The translations under genes and the position numbers were made by a program. A DNA stretch of 28,492 nucleotides, from contig BFEA01000543.1 in NCBI GenBank assembly GCA_003427395.1, forward strand, positions 840,869 through 869,360. Direction: 5' to 3'. The notes under the pieces were generated by a model. The model had not been told where the DNA came from. It made no database searches and worked only from the letters and a program-made list of their open reading frames with translations. The stretch's first letter is position 1. The number at the start of each line of letters is the position of its first letter. The stretch is from Chara braunii. Lineage: Eukaryota > Streptophyta > Charophyceae > Charales > Characeae. This document shows, in pieces, positions 1-9,241 of the stretch.

Positions 1-1
1 T

Positions 2-96
2 GCCCATGTGGTGGTTGGTGTCACACATTTGCCCATGTGGTGGTTGGTGTCACACATTTTGCCCATGTGGTGGTTGGTGTCACACATTTTGCCCAC
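2..96. repeat. 30-bp minisatellite, about three copies
   Basis: Three consecutive units start with gcccatgtggtggttggtgt at positions 2, 31 and 61 (spacing 29 and 30), and a broken fourth unit starts at 91. The copies are nearly identical, so the expansion is recent. The array probably continues to the left of the window. An open frame through it is only the consequence of a period divisible by three. Confidence 0.9.
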
Positions 97-1733
97 GACG
101 TCGTGTATGGTTTTGTGGTTTCGTTGGTGAACGAGGAGAGATGCCAACCAATAGACTTTCCGGGCACTCACTAGCGTGGACTCCGCCCGAATAGAATGCC
201 CGCCCGGTCATTACAGAGCTGTGCTTGGGGCACAACTTTTGGTGTGGGTGCAGCGATAACGACCGGGCGTTCTATTCGGGGTGAAGACGGTGTTCTGCAC
301 ATTTGATCTGACAAATCATGCGCAGACATTTGCAGTTTCGATGGCGCCGAAAACATCACTACCGGTAGTTCCTTTACCAATGAGGCGGCGTGGCGTGCCA
401 CATTTTTTTTGTCTGCCAACAGACGTGGGCACTTCGTGGCGCTGACCCTGACCGCCGTGTACCTGCTGGACAGGAAGCTGACAACGCTTAGTCAGTGCTA
501 GCTCTCCAGGAAAACTGCAATCTTGAAATATCAGCCTTGGGCACTGGACCCTGCAATCTCTGTGCAGAGGAACAAGAGAGACTGGAAGAGGAACGGATAA
601 TAACTTCAACTTCCAAGTTGTTTGTTACCGAGCTCTGTGTGGTGGACGGAGGAGGGAGAAGAGGGAGATTTGACAAAAAAAGTAGGTTGGAGGAGCAAGT
701 CGTTGCGAAATGCAAGGGGACCTGGAAAATGAATCCGGAACACAATATCGGTCAGGAGCAGGAGGAATAGAAGTAGAAGAGAGGGTGAAGGGGGGGGGGG
801 GGGGGGGGGTGTTCAATGACATCTTGATGAGCGAAGAGCATTTTGGAGAGGGAAGGGAGGGGTTTCTTTCATGGTACGTGGAAGATCACTTAGTTTTTTT
901 TCCCCTTCACCTGTCTGCCCCTAGTGGAGGAGTGGCAAAAATAAAGGGACAAGCTGTTCGCTCATGTTTTCGAGCTACTTTTGGCAGTTCAGGATGATTG
1001 TTACGGGCCGTTTTTATCGTCCAGCTGGGAGTCGTTTTTGTTCACAGTGTGTACATGGGATGAAATTCATAGCATGTGAAATTTCAAACATTCCAAAAAA
1101 AAAAAAAAAAAAAAAAAATCATAGCATGTGAAAACTTGCAAAACATAGCATGTGAAAACTTGCAGAACAGTGTGGTTGCTCAACTCTGATGTGTGTCCGT
1201 TTGCTCTGTCTATTCCTGTCTTTGTGTGTTGTTGTGGATGGAATGATGTTTGATCCCTATCGTCATCAATCATGATCAATCATGATCAATCATGATCATA
1301 ATTAAGTGCGATTTTATTGGTGGATCCACCTTTGGCATGCTCATCTTTTTTCATCCGACAGGGTCTGTTACGGAGATTGCTGGTCTACTGCCTCTGGCTG
1401 GTGGGTGACAAAGTTTGTGAGAACGGGGCTTTCATTCATCACGGTGAGGAGTGATCTCTGTGACCCGACGTGGACGGCACAGATCTATCCATCTGTCTGA
1501 TGAGGCGGTCTAACCTTTTGCAGGCTGGAGGTCTTCCTCCACTCGTGCTACTTAAAGAGTGCCTACGTTGTTCATACTTTGATTGTATCATATGGTGCAT
1601 CTACGCTGTAATACGAGAAAGAATACAAGCGTGTGTTCACACCCAGAAGCATTGAGATCGAGGTCTTGCTCTGGCTTCTGACGAGGCGATTAAGCAATGC
1701 GTCAGACATGCCATGCACTCGGGCCGAGTATGA
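97..1733. other. Non-coding upstream region with low-complexity tracts
   Basis: I see no convincing gene here. Short overlapping ORFs exist on both strands but none shows a domain, a good start context or a splice structure. Visible landmarks are a hairpin at 186-280, a run of 20 G at 790-809, a run of 24 A at 1095-1118, three direct copies of catagcatgtgaaa near 1069, 1120 and 1144, and a 10-bp repeat of atgatcaatc type at about 1264-1298. Confidence 0.5.
186..280. repeat. Inverted repeat, ~20-bp arms
   Basis: The left arm 186-210 begins cccgaatagaatgcccg. The right arm 261-280 is its reverse complement except for one substitution and a 4-base insertion (an extra gccc-type step) in the left arm. 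The loop is about 50 bases. It could be a foldback relic or a hairpin in a transcript. No function is evident. Confidence 0.6.
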
Positions 1734-1820
1734 GTAGAGTGTGTGCTGGGTAGCATACTTGTGTGGGTAGAGTGTGTGTGCTGGCTATAAATAACATCCT
1801 TGTGTGAGTGGAGTGTGTTG
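1734..1820 (+). repeat. Promoter-proximal minisatellite, three diverged copies
   Basis: Copies starting gtagagtgtg (1734, 1767) and gtggagtgtg (1808) are spaced 33 and 41 bases apart. The second copy contains the TATA box of the downstream gene, so the core promoter appears to sit inside a small tandem duplication. Confidence 0.6.
1786..1793 (+). promoter_or_regulatory. TATA box of the GT34 gene
   Basis: The sequence TATAAATA, with flanks ctataaataa, is a textbook plant TATA box. It predicts transcription starting near 1815-1825 and so a 5' leader of about 200 bases before the ATG at 2020. The leader is strongly purine-rich (1890-1945 and 1960-2015) and ends in CAACAACAAG just before the start codon. 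Position and consensus are seen directly; its use as a promoter is inferred. Confidence 0.65.
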
Positions 1821-1949
1821 CCTCCCTTCTCCGGACAGCGTAGTCGGTCGACACGGTGAGTTGTGTGTGAAGTCTGACCTGCAATTCTTTAGGAGAAGGA
1901 GAGGGGGAGGACGGAGGGAGGGAGGGGGGGTGGAGGAGAGGGAGGACGC

Positions 1950-1955
1950 ATGTGA
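1950..1955 (+). promoter_or_regulatory. Start-stop upstream ORF (ATGTGA) in the leader
   Basis: The only ATG between the predicted transcription start and the GT34 start codon is at 1950. It is followed at once by TGA, giving a one-codon upstream ORF 64 bases before the main ATG. In plants, minimal AUG-stop elements can stall ribosomes and control translation or mRNA stability; the boron-responsive NIP5;1 leader is the known case. Its presence is certain if the transcript starts upstream of 1950. Any regulatory role is inference. Confidence 0.5.
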
Positions 1956-2019
1956 AGAAGGGCTCGTAGGAAAGGAAAGAAAACGAAATTTTGAAAGAAG
2001 AAGACAACAACAAGAAAAC

Positions 2020-2997
2020 ATGGGAGTGAGGCTCCGGATACTTTATGCCGTTATGGCTGTCACCACTGTGTTTGTTGTATTTGAATTGTGTCTGAGCATT
2101 ATGAATACATGGAAAACACGTGGTGGGGAGTTGAGCGACGACTTCCTGTGTGAAAACAACCCTGAGGTGATGATTGTGACCAGCTCACAACCCCACTGTG
2201 CGGATGCCGATGGTAATCTGGTCCTGCTCCGGTCTCTTAAGAATAAAGTAGATTACGCGAGGCTGCATGGGTTTCAGGTACTTTGTCCGATGGAAAACGT
2301 CGATATGAATCTAACTGGCAACTGGAACAAGATTGCAGTGCTGCGTGGAGCAATGCGCGTGCACAAGGCTGTCAAGTGGTTCTTTTGGATGGATAGCGAT
2401 GCGCTAATTACTGATATGCTCTTTGAGATCCCCTGGAACCGGTACAATGGTCTTGATTTGGTAGCGATGGGGAACCCAAAGCAAGTAGGCCATTACCTTG
2501 GTTTAAATGCAGGCGTCCTCTTGATCCGGAATTCGGAATGGTCTCTGAAACTTCTCGACACACTCGTTGAAGTTCAGCAGCAGTTCAAAACGAATGTGAC
2601 GTTTCAGAGAGCCGTGCGTAGGATGGTTGCAAATTCGCCACCTTGGCTCGGCGACCAGACGGCCTTTGCATACCTGCTGGCGAAGAGCAAGAAATGGCGC
2701 GCGAGGACTGGATTCGAGGAGCGGTATGCGTTGAACGGCTTCTGGAAGGGTACGGAATGGGCTGATCCTGGCAAAGTTCGGCCCAAAGACGCCTTCCCAA
2801 GGGACGGACGATCTCCGCCGTTCGTAACGCATTTTGCCGGGTGTTCCTTCTGCACTGGGCAGCAGTCTGCTGTGCTAGCGGAGTGCAAGGAGAAGTTTGC
2901 GAGGGCGTTTTTCTCCGCTACCAACCAGGTACTCGCCGTCCACGGTGTTCAACACAAGGGGCTTACAGAGACGATGGAGAGCGTGGAGATTGAGTGA
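2020..2997 (+). CDS. GT34 family glycosyltransferase, xyloglucan xylosyltransferase / galactomannan galactosyltransferase-like
   Basis: This encodes a 325-residue type II Golgi membrane enzyme predicted to transfer a xylose or galactose residue from a UDP-sugar to a matrix polysaccharide. An uncleaved signal anchor spans about residues 6-28, followed by a very short stem. GT34 blocks then come in order: PEVMIVTSSQP (49-59), NKVDYARLHGF (75-85), WNKIAVLRGAM (102-112), the metal/nucleotide-binding WMDSDALITDM (123-133, DSD at 125-127), GLNAGVLLIRN (161-171), GDQTAF (211-216), FVTHFAGCSFC (268-278) and NQVL (302-305). N-glycosylation sequons lie at N97 and N192. ATG 2020 is the first in-frame ATG (aaaacATGgg context); the frame is open upstream only without an ATG. 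The gene has no intron. It is much shorter than typical plant XXT proteins (about 450-460 residues), mainly through a reduced stem. Family membership is secure; the donor and acceptor are not. Confidence 0.93.
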   Translation: MGVRLRILYAVMAVTTVFVVFELCLSIMNTWKTRGGELSDDFLCENNPEVMIVTSSQPHCADADGNLVLLRSLKNKVDYARLHGFQVLCPMENVDMNLTGNWNKIAVLRGAMRVHKAVKWFFWMDSDALITDMLFEIPWNRYNGLDLVAMGNPKQVGHYLGLNAGVLLIRNSEWSLKLLDTLVEVQQQFKTNVTFQRAVRRMVANSPPWLGDQTAFAYLLAKSKKWRARTGFEERYALNGFWKGTEWADPGKVRPKDAFPRDGRSPPFVTHFAGCSFCTGQQSAVLAECKEKFARAFFSATNQVLAVHGVQHKGLTETMESVEIE

Positions 2998-3552
2998 GTT
3001 GTGAGCCCCCTGGGTCCGTGTGCTGCTAGGCTGACGAATAGGTAGGTAAATGGGGATGCCTCTCAAATTTCTGACTCTTAACCGATTGTAAACGTGGTTG
3101 CACTCTCTTTTCTCCCATTTCCACTTTTCTCAGAAGCCGTTGACCGCGCGCTGTGCCGTGATTGCTATCAAAATTTACGGCAGCTGAGTTCGATGTGGTT
3201 TTCTCCTTGTTCACACAAGAGTTTGATGTGGTTTTCTCAGTATTCACACGAAGAGCTGTGACGTGATTGCTTGGCTCTTAGGGCTACACGTCACTGCCTT
3301 GTTTTTTAGGTCTTTCCTTCATCTCTGTGGAGGACCTGGTAGGCCACTCGTAGGGATGACTTCGATGTCTCGTGGAGTAAAAGCCTACCTGCCTCCATAG
3401 ATTGCATTTTTTAGCTGGTGGAGGGAGATCTTGCACATTGATTGATGGGGGTCCATTTCCTAATCTGTGGACAGATTGGGCTCAGATCTTTACCCTCTGC
3501 ATGGTGCGCAATTGGCACATTGATGCTGCTGTGCTGCCGGGTTGCCATTGAG
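2998..3552. other. 3' flank of the GT34 gene
   Basis: This presumably starts with the 3' untranslated region. No AATAAA was found in it, and no poly(A) site can be placed. A short direct repeat (gatgtggttttctc, near 3192 and 3224) is present. No gene is seen. Confidence 0.4.
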
Positions 3553-3617
3553 ATGAGTTTTCAGAAGACGAGGTGTGTGGGGTGCGAAAGGATTCTGGTC
3601 GACTTTGATGGCGGAAG
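3553..3617 (+). CDS. Candidate short first exon, unknown product
   Basis: An ATG at 3553 opens 21 codons plus two bases that end exactly at a consensus plant donor, GGAAG|GTAAGTGCC. The peptide includes RCVGCERILVDFDGG, whose CxxC plus basic/hydrophobic pattern recalls the first half of an LSD1-type zinc ribbon. The second CxxC half was not found downstream. Acceptor-like sequences in the tandem repeat at 3695-3986 are phase-compatible but give only short frames. It could be a real first exon of a gene I cannot complete, or chance. Confidence 0.22.
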
Positions 3618-3694
3618 GTAAGTGCCTATGCTGTGTGGATTATGATGCATTTATCTTGTGGGATTGCCTTCGGGATGGTGAAACGTGGGCGTCA

Positions 3695-3986
3695 GTCAAC
3701 CGCCCTCATTCACGTTCGTGTTGCACCGCTTGACCGAACAGAAAACTCGTCTAGGGTTTTTATTTGTTCTCCTTGGTAGGTCTTTGTACGGGGCCGTCAA
3801 CCTCGCCCTCGTACACATTCGTGTTGCACCGCTCGACCGAACCGAAAACTCTTTTCTGTTCTGATTGGTAGGTCTTTGTATGGGGCCTTCAACCACCCTC
3901 GTTCACACTCGTGTTGCATCCCTTGACCGAACATAAAACTCTTCTGGGGTTTTTGTTGTCATTGGTAGGTCTTTGTACCGGCAGGG
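3695..3986. repeat. ~100-bp tandem repeat, three diverged copies
   Basis: The units are 3695-3795, 3796-3887 and 3888-3986 (101, 92 and 99 bp). Each carries the block cgtgttgca-(c/t)c-gaccgaac, a T-rich stretch, then ttggtaggtctttgta. Each copy therefore ends in a polypyrimidine tract followed by TTGGTAG, which looks like a splice acceptor. Unit lengths are not multiples of three, so the similar minus-strand peptides are not one repeated protein domain. Confidence 0.75.
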
Positions 3987-4502
3987 TCACATTTTGCCGA
4001 TTCCCATTTGTCTTCTCTAGTCGGCAAGAGAAACACTGAGGCACTAGATAACTAGTCAGTGCACACTGACACAATTTAATTGCCCAAAGAGCGCCAGGCC
4101 AGTTGCATGGTTCCTGGCATTAACGCCCGTGTTGTTGTCTGCTAGAATGGGCTGTAGGCATGTGGTAGGCTAACTAAGGTTGTAGCTTCACAAGGATTTA
4201 GACAAATGCGTGAATGAAGTAAGTGGATCAGCCTGGTGTCCACTACCCACTACTTGTCAGATCCCATTGGAGATTGTCCGACTCGTTCAGGAATGAAAAA
4301 TGTGTCTCCTTTCCAAGAGAACTCAAAGCAAGTAGAGTTGGTGAGCCGTGTAATGGGCAAACTATTTCGCACGTTTTGGAGGGCACTTCAGCAAGTCTGT
4401 GCAAATCAGATCGAAGTTTCAACAGGACATACGATGGTGGGCTGATGGTTTGTTTGCCTGCCTGGTGGTTGGGTGATGGTGCATACATACCTACAAGTAA
4501 TG

Positions 4503-4789
4503 CCAGGACCGGATATCGTTTCCTGTCCTCCACACAGTAAGAGAGGAGTTAGTCCCCCCTCCCCCTCTCTTCTCCCCCCCCCTCTCACGCCCCTTTTCTC
4601 CGAGGCACAGGGTGGTGGTGCGGCATGTGATCGTTTTGGCGGTTGAATTGGGCAAACTACCTTTTCGAGTAAATCCTGAACCAGAGGTCATTTCCTGTCC
4701 CTACAGTAAGTTGAGGAGCTAGTCCCACCTCCCCTTTTTTCTCCCCCTTCTGTCCAAAGAACAGGGTCGTGGGGCGGCGTGTCATTGTT
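4503..4789. repeat. Diverged direct repeat pair
   Basis: Copy one (4503-4635) and copy two (4681-4789) share tttcctgtcc, cagtaag, gaggagttagtccc, a C/T-rich run, and acagggt-ggtg-cggc-tgt in the same order. The copies differ by substitutions and by the length of the C/T tract. The short frames through them are shadows of the repeat. Confidence 0.6.
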
Positions 4790-4847
4790 TTTCTGTGCTC
4801 GGATGACATTGGCGAGTGTGTAGCAGATTTTAGATTTTGCACGGCTG

Positions 4848-5289
4848 CTGCAAGGTACGTTCATGATCGCAGTGAGGAAGGGAACTTAGGGAAGAGAGCG
4901 GCAAGAGCAGTAGAAGTTATGAGAGAGATCGGTCTGGAGTCTGAACAGCAAAACGCCTCCATGACGCACAACTGGACTGTCATCCCATCCGTTATTCGCA
5001 TCCTGCAAGGTATGTTCACGATCACGGTGAAGCAGGGAAGACAGCAGCAAGAGCAGCAGAAGTTATGAGGGAGATCGCTCTGAAAGAACCCCAGTACATG
5101 GCAGCTATTGGCCGCAGGCCCCTGTGGCCGCCGATTCATTTGATCGATACGGCGCTCGGCCTCCTAAATATTCCGGAGACGCTCAAAACAGGTTCTCCAG
5201 TTGCCTGGGGCCATGTACTGGTGGTTGATCACCAAAACTCCTCCACAATGCACAGCTCGACTGTGATCCCCTCCGTCACTCGTATGCGT
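4848..5289. repeat. Interleaved segmental duplications with donor-like sites
   Basis: Segment one (4848-4931) and its copy (5003-5077) both begin ctgcaaggta(c/t)gttca and end gttatgag-gagatcg. A second segment, 4950-5002, recurs diverged at 5234-5288 (aaaac-cctcca ... gactgt-atccc). Both ctgcaag junctions resemble splice donors (AAG|GTACGT at 4855, AAG|GTATGT at 5010). An 11-bp inverted repeat, ccagtacatgg / ccatgtactgg, lies at 5092-5102 and 5211-5221. No product can be assigned. Confidence 0.6.
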
Positions 5290-6439
5290 CGTATCCATTG
5301 CTGTTTTTTTTTTTTTCTCTCTGGTCGCTGGTCCTTTGCAGTTGAGCTTGTTGTACTGGCCTTGCTTTGGCTTGGTTGGTTCTTGCTTTGAACAATTGAT
5401 CGATATGGATGTCACCTGCCCGTATGCAAAGATTGTTCCATCTGATAGCAATCATAGCATGTGCTTCTCTGTAGTTCCGTGCATTGTTGCCCCCTGGAGT
5501 GGCCAGGTGCTTTCTGCAGAAAGGACTTGCTCGATTAGGAATCCCTTGCGGTTCGGAATCTCCATGCTTACGAAAGTCCGATGGTGGTGGCTGTTGCTGC
5601 GGTAGTTGATGACTGGACAGTCAGTTTTTTTTTCCAATAAGAGATGTTATAGTCTTGGTAGGGTCAGACTATAGTGTCTTGACAGGGTCAGTTAATAGTT
5701 TTTTCTTTTGCAATAAGACACACTATATGGTGGTGGGTGCTGCTATGGCGGTCTTGGTACTCCCGTGACGGCAGGTTTTGCAGTCTTTCCAATCTCTACT
5801 TGAGAGGTGCGGTGGTTTCGGATCAGCTCCTTGCGCAGCAGGATCCAACAGTGGTGGTTGTCGTTGCGTTAGTAGGCAATCTACTGTTGAGATTGAGATT
5901 TTCTCACAGGAGGCTGTATAAGCTGATCCTGCTGTGTAGCTGCTGCATTGATCTTTCCACAATGGCAGGTGTTCCATTCTTTTGAATCTGTGTATGCTAA
6001 TTATGCATGCTTTTTCCACCTTTGCATTGCATTCTTTTGATATTTCCACCTTTGAATGCTTTTGATCTTTCTTTCCACCTTTGCATTCTGTTTTTGTGTT
6101 TTTTCTGCCTGAGCTTTGACAGGGAAGCAAAGCTGTTATGGGTGTAGTTTTGTTTGATTTGTAACAAGTCCTTCATTTATGGACTGGGTGCAAAACTCTT
6201 ATGCATGATAATAATGCGCTTATTTGTGTTGAGCAAATTGTAGGAGGGCAATAATAATGAAGTATGAATGAATTGTTGAGCAGAACCCCTGCAGTCGATC
6301 ATTCTATGAGTAAAAGCAGAAAGTTCATTTGTGTTCTTGTCACCTGGAGAAGTGCTTAAGAGTCTGAAAAAAAGGCAAAACAGAAGATGAGAGGAAAAAA
6401 AGGAAGCAAGCGATTGGTATTGCTGATTGCTAAACGAAA
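5290..6439. other. No gene recognised; T-rich short repeats
   Basis: The stretch contains a T run near 5303-5316, two similar blocks around 5620-5720 built from ttttt-caataaga and gacagggtca/gtagggtca, and short repeats of tttccacctttgcattc between about 6010 and 6090. Frames here are short and show no domain. Confidence 0.4.
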
Positions 6440-6693
6440 CAAATACTTCTTTTGGTTTGTTCTGGTTTGTTTTGGTTTATTTTGGTTTGTCCCGGTTTGC
6501 TTTGGTTTGTTTGGCTTCGAATAAACTAAGTCCATGCCTTCAACCCGCCACGTGGAATAGGAGAAGAGTGGTTTGTTTGGCTTCGAATAAACTAAGTGCA
6601 TGCCTTCAACCCGCCACGTGGAATAGGAGAAGAGTTCTCCACGCCGCGTGGAATAGGAGAAGAATTGTCCACGCCGCGTGGAATAGGAGAATA
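6440..6693. repeat. Composite minisatellite
   Basis: A TTTGGTTTGT-type simple array (about 6440-6510) runs into two exact-length 66-bp units (6504-6569, 6570-6635), each with ggtttgtttggcttcgaata and ending in cgtggaataggagaagagt. Two more truncated units of about 29 bp (6636-6693) repeat only the final ccacgccgcgtggaatagga part. The terminal module contains the palindrome-like ccacg(t/c)gg/cgcgtgg. The frames on both strands come from the repeat. Confidence 0.85.
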
Positions 6694-6719
6694 AGAAAGC
6701 ACTTATGTCCACAGGTATC

Positions 6720-8454
6720 ATGGTATGGGCCACAGACAGCGGCTGCTGGCCATTGTGACCCTTCCGGAATTGGTGGTAGCTGACCATTCGGCACGACTTC
6801 TACAGCCTGAGTGACTGATTGGGGCCGTTCCCTGTGAAATTGACGGGGCAGCGGCATTTTGGATGTGTGCAGAATCCCCAGAGTAGCATAGTAAAAGGGG
6901 TTTTGTGGGGTTGGGGTCTTGCAGCTCTGAGAGGGGAGAGGGGAGGGAGGGGTGCTGAGGGATTGGGGTTGTTAGAGGGAGTCCCCAACACAGCACATCA
7001 ATAAAACACAGCCAAACAGCTGAAAAGGAAGGAAGAAAAAGACTATGAAACTGTGAATGATGGATGTGATTAAAAATAATAATAATAACAATAATATATG
7101 GATGTGATGCTCCTCATTTCCCCTCCCCTCCACCTTCATATATGGATGTGATGCTCCTCGTTTCCCCTCCCCTCCCCCTTCACACGGCCCCAGCCTTGTG
7201 GCGAAATCTTTGATCGCCTACGACAATTTCGGAGGCTCGGGGCTACCTGACCACAATGGCTCCTGCTAGCCAAAAAAGGAAAAAAAGTCTGCCGCTGGCG
7301 GTTCGGAAAAGCTTGGCATGCAGTGGAAGGCTTCCACGCCCGGGTCTGCTGATCGTTTCATTCCGTTCACCTGAGCCTAAACATGCAAAAGGAAAAACAA
7401 AAACAAAAAAAGAAGAAAACAACCCCCCCGGCCAGAATCGTCACTCCTACCTGATCAACAGCGACTTAGTGAAACATGCAGGTTGGCATGAACTTTATGG
7501 GATGCACCATTTTTATTTTTATTTTTTTTTTATTTTTGTTTCTCGCCCTGATGTGGAGTAACGTAAGGAATGAAAAAAAAAAAAAAAACGTAAGGAACAT
7601 CCCTGATTTTCTTTTTTGTTTATTTTCGCTGCCGGAATTTGGGGCACTTGCAATTCTGTAGCCCTCCCTACTTCTGGCTATGCCTCTTGGGACCGGTGGG
7701 CTGAAGCGGGCAGGTTGTTCCATGTGCACTGGAAATAGCTTTGTTTTGGCTCGGCTGAACTGGTGGGGTTTAATCACGGCTGTCCACGACCCCTGGGTTT
7801 GGTCATTGATAAGGACAATTGCTGCTGCTGCTGCTGCTGGTGATGATGATGATGGTGAAAGGAGGTGTTGCTAACGATGAAGATGATGCTGAACACAGTG
7901 ACAGAGACGACGAGGACGGCAATGTCCATGATGGTGATGAGCAATGATGACAACGATAATGATCGCTGTCTCTCTTTCCGCCCACCTGGAAATCGCAATC
8001 CTTCACATGCTTTGCATTTGGTCTTGTCGTCGTTGTTGTCAATGACGAGGAAGAGGAGGAGAAGAAGAAGAAGAAAACTGCACCTTGCAAAGGCTGATGA
8101 CCGCTCAACTAGCGGGCTGCAAACCAGTCGATTGGTCGGCCCGCAGTTGCCGACCAGTGTGGCCACCGGACGGTATGTCAGAGTATGCAGGTGCTTCTTG
8201 TTGTTTAGACTCAGACGACCCGTTTTGTTTGACAGGATAGTATCGGAATAAGGGCATCGCTATGCTACTCTCCGCATGCACAAAAGAGCCAAAAATATGG
8301 TGGCGTATCTTTCCATGTTCTACCGGAAGATTTGCTCTCATTTTCCACTTTTGGTAAGTAGTGGAGCAAGGTCCTGAGGCAACATACATATGAGATAATA
8401 ACTACCAAGGTGGATTGGGACTACACGGCTGACTGTTGATTGGCTCACATGCAG
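6720..8454. other. No gene recognised; several small repeats
   Basis: There is a 44-bp direct duplication beginning tatggatgtgatgctcctc at 7097 and 7141. Poly(T)/poly(A) tracts lie near 7509-7540 and 7571-7588. A (GCT)6 run followed by GAT repeats is at 7821-7855, and a GA-rich run at 8043-8075. A 101-codon frame at 7256-7561 starts with ATG but is lysine-rich and then phenylalanine-rich because of A and T tracts, and shows no domain. Confidence 0.4.
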
Positions 8455-8699
8455 GCACGTTGTGCTGCTCTTCCGAAGTAGGCCGACGCCCTTCGAGATT
8501 AGGTCCTCCCACCCCCCAGTCTCGTTCGGAGAATGTGACAAGCGTCCTATCTCAACATCAGCCCCCATCAGGAAAGGTTAGAAAACCACCATTTCCTTGC
8601 AGGCTTACCTCATTTAACCACCGCTGTATATCCACACCCCAAATTGTTCAGTCTTTTGAAATGCCGGGAGGAGGCGGCGGTGGGGCAAGGAGAGGGTAG
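8455..8699 (+). CDS. Candidate exon, unknown product
   Basis: An open frame runs from an acceptor-like CACATGCAG ending at about 8454 to a TAG at 8697-8699. The peptide is serine/proline-rich and ends in a glycine-rich tail (GGGGGGARRG). A second good acceptor (ttccttgcag, ending about 8602) lies inside. There is no upstream start and no known domain. It could be a terminal exon of an unrecognised gene or simply open by chance. Confidence 0.2.
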
Positions 8700-8989
8700 G
8701 CGGTGATCTCCTCTGTAATGAAGGGTCTGCGCAGGAGTCTTAATCGTTTCTGTTATGGGATCTATGAAATTTTATTGGTGTGCAGCTGTGTTTGGCTCTC
8801 CCCCAGTTCATGATTGTTGGTATCTTCTCAGGCACCAAATCTCTACATGATAGAGCCAGGGATGCCAGCTTGTCTGGCCAAGTAGGCTTAATGAGCCCAC
8901 TAATCATTTATGCAGTGGAGTGATATCCACTATGGGCGAAGGGAAATGGTGGCTTGAATGAACTTTGGTTTCCCTTTCCATTGAGGCAG

Positions 8990-9241
8990 TCGAGATTCAA
9001 AACCTATGGAACTTGTAATAGTGGAGCACCTTGGAATGTGAGTGACATCAGAGTGCCAGTGCATTGGATTCCGGGGCTGAATGATCCAAACCACTTTCTT
9101 CGAGTCCATAATTGGGCCGTCGATAATTGGGAAAACCTCTCTCTCTTTCTAGGGGAAAAACACCTCCAAGAGCTTTATGATGTCAAGGTGGGGTTTGTAA
9201 TTTTTTGCCCTCGTAAATGTTGCAGGGGAGAAGGCGTTTAA
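8990..9241 (+). CDS. Candidate exon or gene remnant, unknown product
   Basis: A pyrimidine-rich acceptor (ttccctttccattgaggcag) is followed by 83 open codons to TAA at 9239-9241. The peptide has a natural-looking composition, with tryptophan-rich blocks such as VPVHWIPGLNDPNHF and VHNWAVDNWENLSLF. A donor-like AAG|GTGGGG at 9187 and a further acceptor (aaatgttgcag, ending about 9224) allow other splice forms. No family is recognised. It lies at the edge of the AT-rich island, so it may be a remnant. Confidence 0.28.
   Translation, partial: SRFKTYGTCNSGAPWNVSDIRVPVHWIPGLNDPNHFLRVHNWAVDNWENLSLFLGEKHLQELYDVKVGFVIFCPRKCCRGEGV

Noticed and set aside
1856-1891. Leader intron GTGAGT...TTTAG
   Set aside because: Both sites look fair, but the intron would be only about 36 bases, too short for normal splicing.
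1804-2019. N-terminal extension of the GT34 frame by 72 codons
   Set aside because: The frame is open but contains no ATG; it starts only at GTG. The extension is basic and glycine-rich because of the GA-rich leader and would put a non-signal sequence before the membrane anchor. ATG 2020 has a good context.
3695-3986. CRISPR-like array
   Set aside because: Units are diverged direct repeats of about 100 bp without short conserved repeats and unique spacers, and the window is eukaryotic.
7774-8251. Overlapping ORFs of 128-130 codons on both strands
   Set aside because: They run through GCT, GAT and GA repeats (poly-Q/H/S/D) with no conserved domain, and they shadow each other.
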